Program-made: the position numbers and the translations under genes
Source of the DNA: Sequoia sempervirens
Taxonomy: Eukaryota > Streptophyta > Pinopsida > Cupressales > Cupressaceae
Assembly (NCBI GenBank): GCA_007258455.2
Contig: VDFB02115076.1
Span: 62,001 to 126,000, forward strand
DNA length: 64,000 nucleotides
Direction of reading: 5' to 3'
In this document: piece by piece, positions 1 to 12,029 of the stretch
Position numbering within the stretch: position 1 is the stretch's first letter
Layout: each line of letters opens with the position of its first letter
Notes under the pieces: generated by a model
The model's input: the letters and a program-made list of their open reading frames with translations, nothing else
Databases searched by the model: none
What the model was told of the DNA's origin: nothing

Positions 1-606
1 GCCTAAGAAGTTTATGTTCTATCTAAGGATGAGACGTAGGATCAATCTCAATAGACTTCAACCAGACTCTGCTCCGCCTCACGTTGGACAACTTACACAA
101 AGTCGATGCAATCTTCAAGGGAGTGACAAGAGGTTTTCAAATTATAACTCAACATGTAAGTACCATCAGAACGATGAATACAAACACATGAATCACAATC
201 GAAGTTAAGTTTGTAAAGTTTTCCAGTTGACCACACAAGGCAAACTTGTCGTCAGCAAGCTGCTAGTGGTATGGATTAAAAGAAGTTGCCTTGATTAACT
301 CCACAAGTCCACAACTAACATCTACTTGCATGAAAGTGAAATTATGCTACTTTACGCTACTTGAAGTAGTTTAGGGATGAAGAAACCTTGCTAGCTGCTT
401 ATAACAAAGATGAATTCACCATTCAATGAAAGATCTTTTATTATAATAGTTTTCAGAACAATCTCTTACAAAGTTTTCAAAGGAAAACTTTCCTTCTTCT
501 TCAAACTATGCTATGCTAAGATATTATGACTAAAGTGTCTCTACTCTACTCTCTAGTCTGATCTCTAAACTCTACTATCTAATGATACAAATGAGGGGGA
601 ATGCCC

Positions 607-617
607 CTTTATATAGC
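607..617 (-). promoter_or_regulatory. LTR A TATA box
   Basis: On the minus strand this reads GCTATATAAAG, followed by a GC-rich GGGGCATTCCCC stretch. The same block is conserved in LTR B (9263-9273) and, as GCTATAAAAG, in the related plus-strand LTR at 43197. It would separate U3 (to its right) from the transcribed R/U5 part. The transcription start itself is not visible. Confidence 0.6.
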
Positions 618-2377
618 TAGCCAAGTCCAATGGACAACTCAGATTACAATCGGATGGATGGCCTAGATTGTGCCACCTCAGCCCTAAACAAGATTCACCC
701 TAAAAACTGCCACAAAGAAGAGTGGGGTAATAAATGAGCAATTAATGACCACCATCTTCTAGAAGATTCCAGCCTAGAAATGCTTTCACACTGCTTCAAC
801 TTCTTGGACTGGTACGACAGGAACGTTCTTGATCTGACTTCAAGGTGGCAACCTTTTAACTTGTTTGACAATGCCTAAGCTTTCATCTTTTCCTTCATTC
901 CGAACTTAGAAGACTCTCTTGTCTTGGATTCACGCTTTCCATTTGCTCGACTGTGTTTGGTGCATATTGGGTCTTTGTGGAGAAATTCCAACACTTAGCC
1001 AATACTCCCAAGTACTTGCTTCATCACTTCAAGTCATCACCTCTTGGTCTCAATGTTCCTCTTGCAAAACAAGCAAGGAGAAGAGCATCAAAACACTTCA
1101 TAATATAAACCCACCCTACTTACCTGATTTTCATGTTTTAACTTCCAAGGGTTCATCGTTTTTCTGTATCCAACTTTGCTTTCTTCATAATCTGTAAGCT
1201 GGGGCATATAACACCTGTACATCATACTTCAATGCCTTAGACAAATTTTCAACTTCTTCAAGGGCGTATTTAAGACATGCACTTTTAAAATCATCCTTCG
1301 AAAGTGTTAACTTCAATTGCATCTTTTTCACTTTTCTAGCTGAGGCATTTAGTCTAACATTTCATCCAACCTTGGCTCGAGGAAAATGTTTTCATCAGGA
1401 ATTTTATCAAAAATTATCTAGGTGCCCAACTTCAAATTCATCTGTCAAGGCGTTTTCAACACATTTTATTCCTTGCCTTAGAAAGTTTTTCAAATTTTCC
1501 TTAGGAAGTTCATCAACCCTGTGCCCCTAAAAAAAATCTTCACCTCAGAGTCCTTGGCAAGCTGTGGAGGACTTTGAAATCAATTCTTCATTGAAGATGT
1601 CCAGTACCCAGAAGAAAATTTCCTTCAGAAAGCACCAAATTCATGTGTCTCCAAACGAAGGGGTACATTTAATTTTTGAATTTTAAACCTTAGAAAAAAT
1701 ATTTCTCCATCAAATTTATTTTCATTCTTCACATCTGGGCATAATTTCTTTGCTCTTCCTTGACAATTTTCATCATCCTTGCGAAGCTGGCATCCTCTGA
1801 CTTCCTCTCGCCAATTTTATTCATGCCTTGGGTGAATTTCTCTTGTCTTCTCCAACTTGGGCATATTTTTCCTAGAGAGTGAAATTAAAAATATTAACAC
1901 TTAGGAAAAATGTCTTATCAATATCATCAATATTTTTCATCAAGGAGGAATTTGAATTTCACCCTAGAAAATTTTCCCCCATTCAATTTTAATCATGGCG
2001 AATGTCATAGGTTGAGGAGAACTTAACATTTTCAATGCCTTAGCAACCTTTTCAAATTTTATCAACTATGCACCTTGGGCACATTTAGCACCTTGAGGAG
2101 GATAAACATTTCAACAACATATTTGACTCTTTGACCTTCTTCTAAACTTGGTGCATGTGAGGGGGTGAGAGGGATGGGCACATTCTAGGCATGGAGGATG
2201 AGATTAAGTACTTAAAAATTTTCTCCACACCTGCTTCTGCCTGCTTATCCATGCCCTGCTATATATAGTAAGTCCTCTAATTTTCACATCTTTGAAGCTT
2301 AGATTGATTTGAAATTTTAACCACGTGATCCTCATGACCTACTTAGCTTGTTCACACTGCCATCATGAGCTGACCTA

Positions 2378-3343
2378 CTAAAAATAGTATGTTTATGAAG
2401 GTAGTTTACTATTTGTAGCAACTGCTTGTTTCTGAGACTTCCACAACTCTGTTTGACTTGAAATTCGAATGACATGCTCCTCATTGGGTGACCTGCCCAT
2501 ACACACTGGCGCTTGCTACCGATTTACTATTTTTAGCCAGTTTCTGGAATGCCTTACTGTAAATAGTAATTGCTCTGTTTGCCTTCAAATTTTACTGGTG
2601 GATAGCTTGAAAGATGCTGATTGTAGTGGGATACACCAGTTTTCAAAAATTCCAACATTTTACCCCTCATTTTGGGTCCCAAAGTTGGAAACCCTAATTT
2701 GACTTGCATGTATATCAAACGACCTCTGTTTGACTTCATTTTTGTTGTACTTCGCCTTGTTTGTGTTTCTAATGCGCTGGGCAGCTGCCAGAATGTAACT
2801 GCTAAAAATAGTAAGTCACTAAAAAACTGATCATCTCACTTTGAATGTCACACCACTACATAGCTCTCGAAAAACTCACATGAATCATCAGACATGCAAA
2901 GAAAACCCTGACATGCAAACCCTAAAAATAGCCTCTGAAGGCTGAACTCTGAAAAAGTTATGATCCTAGATTGCATGTTACACCATTGCAAAGGTCTCAA
3001 AAAACCCACAAGGAATGTTCAAACATGCAAAGAAAATCTCAACATGCAAACCCTAAAAATAGCGTCTCAAGGCTAAATACTGAAAGTCATCATTTCATTT
3101 TGCATATTATATTAGCGCGTAGGTTTCTGAAAATCCAGAAAGAATCTCCAGACATGCATTGAAGAACATTGCATGCAAACCCTAAAATCTGCTCTGGAAG
3201 CTGAACTTGCTAAAAATAGACAGTTGTTTGTTTTGGCTCAAAATTTGCAGATGAGCAGCTTGACATTTTCTGGATGCAGTGTAATGATCAAAACTCCAAA
3301 AGTGCTGAGAGAACGCCTTGAATTGAACACTTACTAAAAATAG
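2378..3343 (-). promoter_or_regulatory. Array of CTA(A/T)4TAG motifs in degenerate ~130-bp tandem repeats (U3 of LTR A)
   Basis: Seven exact CTA(A/T)4TAG sites begin at 2378, 2527, 2802, 2922, 3053, 3210 and 3334. Two further near-matches lie at 2409 and 2557. From about 2800 the sites recur every 115-160 bp as part of a diverged repeat unit that also carries GACATGCAAAGAAAA and TGCAAACCCTAA. The consensus is the site type bound by MADS-domain factors (known for the family). Regulatory use by this element is inferred from its position upstream of the TATA box and its retention in LTR B. Confidence 0.6.
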
Positions 3344-3745
3344 TAAGTTGTTGGAGTTTGATGAAATTTAGCTAGGAACCTACTGAAAGCATGCTAACAA
3401 CAACGTTAGTCTCAGATTTCAACTTACTTACTCCATTTGAGCAAATATTAGGGTATCCCCATTTTGAATGGGGTGATGTGTGAAAAGGTCACAACATCTG
3501 GCATCCCCACAGGAAAGTGTTGAAAAACACTTTAACAATTGAACCTTGGTTAATCTTCTTGAAACCATCATATAGAAAAGGACACTTACTCAAAAGGGGA
3601 GAAGAATCCGATATTGGATCAAAACACTTTCATCCAAGACCTCGTGAGTGTGTGCATTCGTTCCATCTCTAAACCATCTTGACCTCCGGAATTGGTCCCA
3701 ACAAGTTATATAAATATCTTAACTTCAAAAGCATCCGGGACATTG

Positions 3746-3846
3746 CCTCGCTACCAGTCAGGCGTCCATAGCCCTAACGAGGTTGTTGCTACAATTCTCA
3801 CGAATATTGCTCCACTGTCGGCCGAGCGTCCATAACCCCGGTGGAG
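3746..3846. other. Twin hairpins with shared loop core
   Basis: Two inverted repeats lie 64 bp apart between the end of the polyprotein and the 3' LTR. The first (3746-3782) has stem CCTCG/CGAGG. The second (3810-3846) has stem CTCCACTG/CGGTGGAG with one G-T wobble. Both enclose the same core, GCGTCCATA followed by a C-rich run. The stems differ in sequence but both pair, which suggests structure rather than chance. No function is known to me. Confidence 0.5.
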
Positions 3847-4481
3847 TTACTCGTATGTTCCCAAAACCAATAATATTCAAAGTACAATATTTCTTTTATT
3901 TTTCATTTTCTTTCTTTTCTTCAGATATTTCCTTTTAGCATATTTTCTTTTCCTTTTGATTCTCCGTCAATTCCTCAATTGGCTGGCAGGCAATGAAGCC
4001 TCCAATGGGTTTGATAATTGCAGTGGCGCTGAAGCAAGACGTAAGATTTTCACTTGCCATAACCTTTCCCAAGAAACCAAAATGACTAAGACTGGAGATA
4101 AGTAGGGTATTTAAGGTCTTTAGACTCATGTGTTAAGACATAATAATGGGTTAGCCTCCCGAGATGAGCTTAATCTCACACTAGATGATGACAAGAGGAA
4201 AACAACCTTGGCTTTTTCAAATTTTGCACAAAGTCCAGTGGAAAGAAACCATGTTATGAAAATTAAACCATCATCACCCCCTTCGCCATGGGAAACCCTA
4301 AAATCTTTTCCAATTCCAAACCAAAACCACTTGAGTGGACAACTCAAGGGAAGAACACCAAACCAAAAACCCAGAGGGCAACAAACCAAAAACCAAAAAT
4401 GGAACAAACCGAAAAAGCGAACAAAAAATCAAACCTAAATCTAACTATATTACAAAGTAGGTTCCAAGAGGAAACCTAAGA

Positions 4482-7400
4482 CTAGAAATAATGTTTGAGG
4501 AATTGCCCGTTGATTGGCAATGGGATATCCTCTCTTGTTCATGTCTGTAACTTAAATGCATTATCTCCCAGAGTCTCAAAAGCTTGACAAGGGCCCAACC
4601 ACAATTTGTTGATCCGTCTCTTCATAACTCCTTGATGCTTGGCAAAACTTTCCAAAGCTTCATCCCTTTTCTCTTCCAAGTGCATTAACTGGGACAATCT
4701 AGTTTGAACCCGGTCTTCTTTCTTATTGACTTCCCCACATTCTTCCTCTAGAGTGACTTGTTGAATCATCTTTGGGACTTGCTTCGAGGAGATCTTACTC
4801 ACGACACCTATACACTTTGAATGGAAAGCCTCATGAATTCTACATGAATTGGATAATGACAAGTCCTCGATGGAAGTATTTTCTATCTTTTGCCTTACAC
4901 CTTTTAATATAGAATCTCCGAACATCCCTTCATTCTCATTCCCACTTGAACCGTTTTCAAACAATACTTTAGTGGAGGAAGGCGTATCTCCTAAAAAAAT
5001 TTCTTCCTTCGAGCTCTACAACACGAGGACTTCTTTCTTTACGGGCTTATATGAACCCAAATCAGTTTCTATGAACAAAACATCACTATTTTCACCACAT
5101 TTTGTGATCATTAATCTGAGCCGTGGTGTACTTTCAATTTTTATTTGATTTGTAACTCCTCTCCAAGGCAACCACATGTGGGAGAAGTCAGTCACAATGT
5201 ATCCATTCAATTTCCTTGACCAGTCCCTACTCAATAGCATGCCATAACCATCAGGTATATCCACAACTGATATGTTAATGCACTTTGAATTCTAGGATCC
5301 GCTTCCAGCTGCATATGGATGTTATTCAATTCTCCTACAACTGGAACTTTAGTCTTATCTAGCTGAGTCACCTTCTTGTTGGTCTAGAGCGGAATTAAAC
5401 CTAATGCCTGACATACCTTCAAAGGCATGACATTACTTGATGCACCGGAATCGATCAAACAATTATGCAATAACCTCCCAAAAATTCTAACTGAAACCAC
5501 AAATGGGGCTGGCTCATCCTTTCCCTGATAAAATACTACTGGATTTTTCCTTTCATTTTCTGAGGCATTCTTACTTTCATCTTTTCTATTCGATTGAAAT
5601 TGATTGTCTCAGACAACCTCTTTTGGATTCTTCTTCTGCTCTGTGAGAACATTAGGTTGAGCTTTCTCCTTAATCTCTGCCTTTGGCTTCTTAGAAGTCT
5701 TTGAAGAACCTTGTACCATACCTACGAAATCTTGAGGTTGTTGCGGAGCCTCCCAAGTGTCAAATGGTGAGTGAGGCACCTCTTCTACCACATTTGTGTA
5801 TTGTGTGGGACGAGACTATGTGACGACAGGAGGATTTCGTGGTGCACTGGTTGCTTCCTGGGATGTACTTCTCACAACAGGCGTTTCATTCAAACTTCCT
5901 AGAATGGTCTCTCTTACTTCTGAAATCTTCATTAGCTCATGTAGGGGGAGACTAACTTTCATCCTTTTGAATTCTTCTAGTACATAAGAGCCAAGTCTTT
6001 TCACGTCTTCTCTAGGAAGATTCTCCTTTTGTCCTTGCCCAACTTGATAAACGGGCTGCTAAATAGCTTGTTGTCCACTTACACCTTGTGTTGCATTTTG
6101 CCGCCTGTACTCTGGAGAATCTCTCAGTAAACTTGGGTTATTGCTTGCGTTGGGATGCGACAGAGTTGCTAAATTATTTGGAGGTACAGATGATATCAGA
6201 GGTTCACGTTGTTGGTGGTAATTCCTCTGATATACTTTAGGAGCCTCACCTCTAGTAGTTTGAAAAGCTTGCACCTCCCTTCTTCCTTCTACCAAGACGC
6301 TGTTGTTGAGAGGTAGAAAAACATAACCATCTCTATGAAGAGGATCTTCTGGTGATGCATACGTTGTGTGAACTTCTGACGGTATTTGAAACTCTGGCAT
6401 CCCCACGGGACCGTTCGCTGAAACTGATGGAAATTGGTGATTAATTGGTGGGGGTGTGTAACTCTGAAACTCATGCAAGAAATTGCAATCTTCTATTATC
6501 AATGCCTGATCATATCTGGGTGATAGGACTAATTCATATCCCATAATTGGAGGGTTTTCTACGGCCTCCGTATTCCTTGCTTCACTCTTGAGAATACCAG
6601 CCACAACTTGGAATTCATGACACTGAAGTTCAGAGTGCTGGTTCGTGTTATGTAATCTACACCATCCTAATGAGGCAGTTTCGACCATATAAACTCTATC
6701 TGCAGGATGGTTTTTAGGAGGTGGTGGATTGTCCAACGGTGATGGGACACCTCCATTGTTGGGCCCTGTATTCTAAGACCTCTTTTGAAATCCCTGATTG
6801 TTATTTCTATACCCATGACTATTTTCATGACTGTATCCTTGATGGGTATCCTGATGACTTGGAGGATTATTTTGATATCCTCGGTTAGCACCTTGGTGTG
6901 CCTGATAATTTCGTTGCATAGTTTGTGTCTGATTATTTTTATTTTTGAGGTAAGTCACCTCAGTTGACAACCTCTTCACTTGTTCTATTAAATATTTTAT
7001 TTCTTCTTTCTCCTCTTGAGTTTTCACTAGCGGCACTGTGTTCTAGAGATAAATAGGTTGCGTAACTTGCATCTGGGACAAAGGCATCCCAGGGTGGAGA
7101 ACTAACTAAATTGATGGTGCTTGCAGTTGATAAACTGGTTGTGGAATTTCATTCAGTACCGAAACTTGTTGATTCCATGTTGATCCAAGCGTTGGCACTT
7201 GATTGTTTAATGTGACTAGGCCAGTATATAGTGAGGGTCCAGTTGTATTCTGTCCTAAACCTTGACTTACTTCAATAGCTTTAGCGTAAGCTTGATTCAT
7301 GTTTGCCAGAGTGGGGTGAGATTTCACGAACATCGCAGTCAAAGGATCAAGTGCCGAATAGTAGCTTTCTCGAACATCAACAACAACATAAGGAGCGCGT

Positions 7401-8131
7401 AACCTTGTGAGGGCCTTTTGGAATCTATTGTTGAATGCATGGATGGGCTCTTGGTCCTATCTTCTCACTTCTGCAAATTGACGATAAAGCTCTATAGGGG
7501 TGACTGGTATACCAAACTTTCCGATGAAGGCTTCCTTCATCTGCTCCCATGTTCTTATAGACCCAATTGGAAAATGTATGAACCAAAAATGTACTTCCTC
7601 TCCCAAAGAATGTGGAAATAGGCGGCAAGCCATGTTTGCATACCCAATTTGCCTATTGTGTAGGTGATTTTCAAACATCTTGATATGGTCCTCGGCCGTG
7701 TTAGGATTCTTTGGCATGTCATGGTAATTAGGAAACTCTAGTGGAGATGGGTTGGTAACCAACCATGTAGCACCATTTGGAGCAGGTTGACCTCCTGGTT
7801 GAGCCATCGCTTGAACTGGTTGTCACCATTGATACACAATAACTTGGGCCGTCTAATGTACAGTAGCTCAAATCGGTTGTTGTTGCGGAATGACCATTGG
7901 TACAGTAGATTGTACTTGTCTCGGTTGAGTAAACCTCGAAGCACTAGGTGGAGTTTTGAATAAGCTTGAAATTTCTTCTTTGCTTTCTTCGCTCGACTGA
8001 ACTTCTTGGTTTGATAAAACTTCTTCACTCGACTTAGCCTCCTTACTTGAATGACTTTCTTTCTTCTTTCTTGATCTCATAGGTAGCTCTAACTCCACAA
8101 AATCTTTAGATGAACTGGGCATAGACCTCAA
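4482..8131 (-). pseudogene. Decayed gag-protease polyprotein of non-autonomous gypsy element, RT/RNase H/integrase absent
   Basis: One reading frame runs from 8131 to about 5290, shifts once, and continues to a final TAG at 4482-4484. In order it shows a Ser/Glu-rich N-terminus; a retrotransposon gag domain (7807-7106, with PHSLGEEVHFWF and WEQMKEAFIGKF); a coiled coil (7036-6950); an Asn/Gln/Pro-rich linker with a single Cys-His cluster (WCRLHNTNQHSELQC near 6660); and an aspartic protease with DSGASSNVMPLK at 5452 and YGMLLSRDWS near 5245. The frame then passes to a tail like the end of gypsy polyproteins (KLWLGP near 4600, DIPLPINGQFLKHY at the end). No RT, RNase H or integrase motifs are present. 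Thirteen in-frame stops interrupt it: nine TAG, four TGA, no TAA. Gag and protease are confident; the deletion model is inference. Confidence 0.85.
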
Positions 8132-8320
8132 GATTCTCTTAAGCTTGTCTGGTGAAAATGAACTGATACGATCCAGGATGTAGCTGCTTCTATTGGTGGC
8201 ACGTGGGATTGTTCAATCCTGAGAGAACACCATCTAGACTCATGATAATTTTCTCCAATAGAACTTTTATACTTCAAACCCTTTCTACTTCAAAATAACT
8301 GTATGTTGTAACTGTTAGTA

Positions 8321-8339
8321 CGCCCTCCTTCTAGCGCCA
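8321..8339 (-). other. Family-1 primer binding site
   Basis: On the minus strand this reads TGGCGCTAGAAGGAGGGCG, starting seven bases after the LTR end (...CACATCA at 8347). It has the TGG start and position expected of a tRNA-complementary PBS. I cannot name the tRNA with certainty. The same block recurs in the duplicate at 22620-22638. Confidence 0.7.
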
Positions 8340-9262
8340 ATTTTTTTGATGTGATTTTCATGACCGCAAACACAGAATAAATTTTCCCCATGTATACTCT
8401 ATCATCTCTTGAACAAAGTATTCAACATGCTAAGATTGTGAGTGAGTTCATGCTTTCAACTCCAAGGTTTTGATAATGCAATAGAATACCCTCAGTTGGT
8501 TCGTTGTGATTTTGCTGGTATCACGAGGGGACTTACACAATTGTTCGGCAATTGATAGCAGATAGCAGATTAAGGGCTTCACGTGGTTCGAATGATTTGG
8601 CAAGTGAGCACAAGTTTCCTAATGCTAACCATAAATGAATTGAATTTAAAATGAGTGTAGGGCCTAAGAAGTTTATGTTCTATCTAAGGACAAGACGTGG
8701 GATCAATCTCAACAGACTTCAACTAGACTCTGCTCCGCCTCACATTGGACAACGTACACAAAGTCGGTGCAATCTTCAAGGGAGTGACAAGAGGTTTTCA
8801 AATTATAAATCAACATGTAAGTACCATCAAAACGACGCATACAAACACATGAATCACAATCAAAGTTAAGTTTGTAAAGTTTTCCAGTCAATCACAAAAG
8901 GCAAACTTGCCGTCAGCAAGTTGCTAGTGGTATGGATTAAAAGAAGTTTCCTTGATTAACTCCACAAGTCCACAACTAACATCTACTTGCATGAAAGTGA
9001 AATTATGATACTTTACGCTACTTGAAGTAGAAGGAATGAAGAAACCTTGCTAACTGCTTATAACAAAGATGAATTCACCATTCAATGAAAGATCTTTTAT
9101 TATAATAGTTTTCACAACAATCTCTTACAAAGTTTTCAAAGGAAAAATTTCCTTCTTCAAACTACGCTATGCTAAGATATCATGACTAAAGTGTCTCTGC
9201 TCTACTCTCTAGTCTGAGCTCTAAACTCTAATGTCTAATGATACAAATGAGGGGGAATGCCC

Positions 9263-9273
9263 CTTTATATAGC
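9263..9273 (-). promoter_or_regulatory. LTR B TATA box
   Basis: GCTATATAAAG on the minus strand, in the same place and context as the LTR A box, about 3.06 kb downstream of the LTR start. As the 5' LTR, this copy would have driven transcription of the element. Confidence 0.6.
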
Positions 9274-11063
9274 TGGCCAAGTCCAACGGATGACTCAGAT
9301 TACAATCGGATGGATGGCCTAGATTATGCCACCTTAGCCCTAAACAAGATTCACCCTAAAAACTGCCACAAAGAAGAGTGGGGTAATAAATGAGCAATTA
9401 ATGGCCACCATCTTCTAGAAGATTCCAGCCTGGAAATGCCTTCACACTACTTCAACTTCTTGGACTGGTACGATAGGCACGTTCTTGATCTGACTTCAAG
9501 GTGGCAACCTTTTAACCTATTTGACAATGCCTGAGATTTCATCTTTTCCTTCATTCCAAAATTAGAAGACTCTCTTGTCTTGGATTCACGCTTGCCATTC
9601 GCCCGACTGCGTTTGGTTCATATTGGGTCTTTGAGGAGAAATTCCAACACTTAGCCAATCCTCCCAAGTACTTGCTTCATGATTCTATCATCTTGAACTA
9701 TTTGATTCATCACTTCATGTCATCACCTCTTGGTATCGACGTTCCTCCTGCAAAACAAGCAAGGAGAAGAGCATCATAACACTTCATAATATAAACCCAC
9801 CCTACTTACCTGATTTTCATGTTTTAACTTCCAAGGGTTCATTGTTTTTCTCTAGCCAACTTTGCTTTCTTCATGATCTGTAAGCTAGGGAATATAACAC
9901 CTGTACATCATACTTCAATGCCTTAGACAAATTTTCAACTTCTTCAAGGGCATATTTAAGACATGCACTTTTAAAATCATCCTTCAAAAGTGTTAACTTC
10001 AATTGCATCTTTTTCACTTTTCCAGCTGAGGCGTTTACTCTGACATTTCATTCAACCCTAGCTCGAGCAAAATGTTTTCATCAGGATTTTTATCAAAAAT
10101 TATCTAGGCGCCCAACTTCAAATTCATCTGTCAAGGTGTTTTCAACACATTTTATTCCTTGGCTTATAAAGTTTTTCAGATTTTCCTTAGGAAATTCATC
10201 AACCCTGTGCCCCTCAAAAAAAATCTTCACCTCAGAGTCCTTGGTAAGCTGTGGAGGACTTTGAAATCAATTCTTCATCGAAGGCGTCCATTACCCAGAA
10301 GAAAATTTCCTTCAGAAAGCACCAAATTCATGTGTCTCCAAACAAAGGGGTACATTTAATTTTTGAATTTTAAACCTTAGAAAAAATATTTCTCCATCAA
10401 ATTTATTTTCATTCTTCACATCTGGGCATAATTTCTTTGCTCTTCCTTGACAATTTTCATCATCCTTGCGAAGCTGGCATCCTCTGATTTCCTCTCACCA
10501 ATTTTATTCATGCCTTGGTGAATTTCTCTTGTCTTCTCCAACATGGGTGTATTTTTCCTAGAGAGTGAAATTAAAAATATTAACACTTAGGAAAAATGTC
10601 TTATCAATATCATCAATATTTGTCATCAAGGAGGAATTTGAATTTCACCCTAGAAAATTTTCCCCCATTCAATTTTAATCATGGCGCATGTCACAGGTTG
10701 AGGAGAACTTAACATTTTCAATGCCTTAGCAACCTTTTCAAATTTTATCAAGTATGCACCTTGGGCGCATTTAGCACCTTAAGGAGGATAAACATTTCAA
10801 CAACATATTTGACTCTTTGACCTTCTTCTAAACTTGGTGCATTTGAGGGGGTGAGAGGGATGGGTGCATTCTAGGCATGGAGGATGAAATTCAGTACTTA
10901 AAAATTTTCTCCACACCTGCTTCTGCCTACTTATTGATGCCCTGATATATATAGTAAATCCTCTAATTTTCACATCTTTGAAGCTCATATTGATTTGAAA
11001 TTTTAACCACGTGATCCTCATGACCTACTTAGCTTGTTCACACTGCCATCATGAGCTGACCTG

Positions 11064-12029
11064 CTAAAAATAGTATGTTTATGAAGGTAGTTTACTATTT
11101 ATAGCAACTGCCTGTTTCTGAGACTTCCACAACTCTGTTTGACTTGAAATTCGAATGACGTGCTCCTCATTGAGTGACCTGCCTATTCACATTGGCACCT
11201 ACTGCCAATTTACTATTTTTAGCCGGTTTCTAGAATGCCTTACTATAAATAGTAAGTGCTCCGTTTGCCTTCAAATTTTACCGGTGGATAGCTTGAATGA
11301 TGCTGATCGCAGTGTGATACACCGTTTTTCAAAAATTCTGACATTTTACCCCTCATTTTGGGTCCCAAAGTTGGAAACCCTAATTTGACTTGCATGTATA
11401 TCAAACGACCCCCGTTTGACTTCGTTTTTATTGCACTTCGCCCTGTTTGTGTTTCTGATGCACTGGGCAGCTGCCGGAATGGAACTACTAAAAATAGTAA
11501 GTCACTAAAAACTGATTATCTTGCTTTGCATGTCACACCATTACGTAGCTCTCGAAAAGCCCACAAGGAATCATCAGACATGCAAAGAAAAACCTGACAT
11601 GCAAACCCTAAAAATAGCCTCTGAAGGTTGAACTATGAAAAAGTTATGATCCTAGATTGCATGTTACACCATTGTGAAGGTCTCAAAAAACCCACAAGGA
11701 ATGTTCAGACATGCAAAGAAAATCTCAACATGCAAACCCTAAAAATAGCCTCTCAAGGCTAAATACTGAAAGTCATCGTTTCATTTTGCATGTTATATCA
11801 GTGCGTAGGTTTTTGAAAACCCAGAAAGAATCTCTAGACATGCATTGAAGAACATTGCATGCAAACCCTAAAATCTGCTCTGGAAGCTGAACTTGCTAAA
11901 AATAGACAGTTGTCTGTTCTGGCTCAAAATTTGCAGACGAGTAGCTTGACATGTTCTAGATGTAGTGTAATGATCAAAACTCCAAAAGTGCTAAGAGAAT
12001 GCCCTGAATTGAACACTTACTAAAAATAG
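11064..12029 (-). promoter_or_regulatory. Array of CTA(A/T)4TAG motifs (U3 of LTR B)
   Basis: Nine sites match CTA(A/T)4TAG, beginning at 11064, 11095, 11213, 11243, 11488, 11608, 11739, 11896 and 12020. Two of them (11095 and 11243) are degraded in LTR A, so the original element probably had at least nine. Teloboxes (AAACCCTAA) at 11375, 11603, 11734 and 11863 lie in the array, and the ones at 11603 and 11734 overlap a CTA(A/T)4TAG site. Another telobox is at 12149. Confidence 0.6.

Larger units (their letters stand above)
1..3496 (-). repeat. 3' LTR of family-1 Ty3/gypsy element (LTR A), truncated by window edge
   Basis: This stretch aligns throughout with 8661-12336 (LTR B) and bounds the same minus-strand internal region, so it is the 3' LTR. 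Read on the minus strand it begins TGTTGTGACC at 3496. Its far end lies before the window. Compared with LTR B it carries scattered substitutions and lacks roughly 140 bp near the U3 start: 12130-12280 of LTR B has no counterpart around 3445. The insertion is therefore not recent. The U3 part (about 2370-3350) is a degenerate tandem array, and a TATA box sits near 612. Only small spurious ORFs occur. Confidence 0.9.

Noticed and set aside
4126..4438. About 100-codon ORFs on both strands near the end of the family-1 polyprotein
   Set aside because: They lie after the terminal TAG at 4482 and consist of Lys/Asn/Pro- or Phe/Leu-rich low-complexity sequence; no motif.
7425..7628. Overlapping ORFs on the plus strand and in another minus frame within the gag domain (also 21717-21927)
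   Set aside because: Shadows of the true gag frame, which carries the recognisable domain.
8321..8339. PBS considered as part of a tRNA gene
   Set aside because: Only the 3'-end complement is present, in the exact position expected for a PBS; no cloverleaf.
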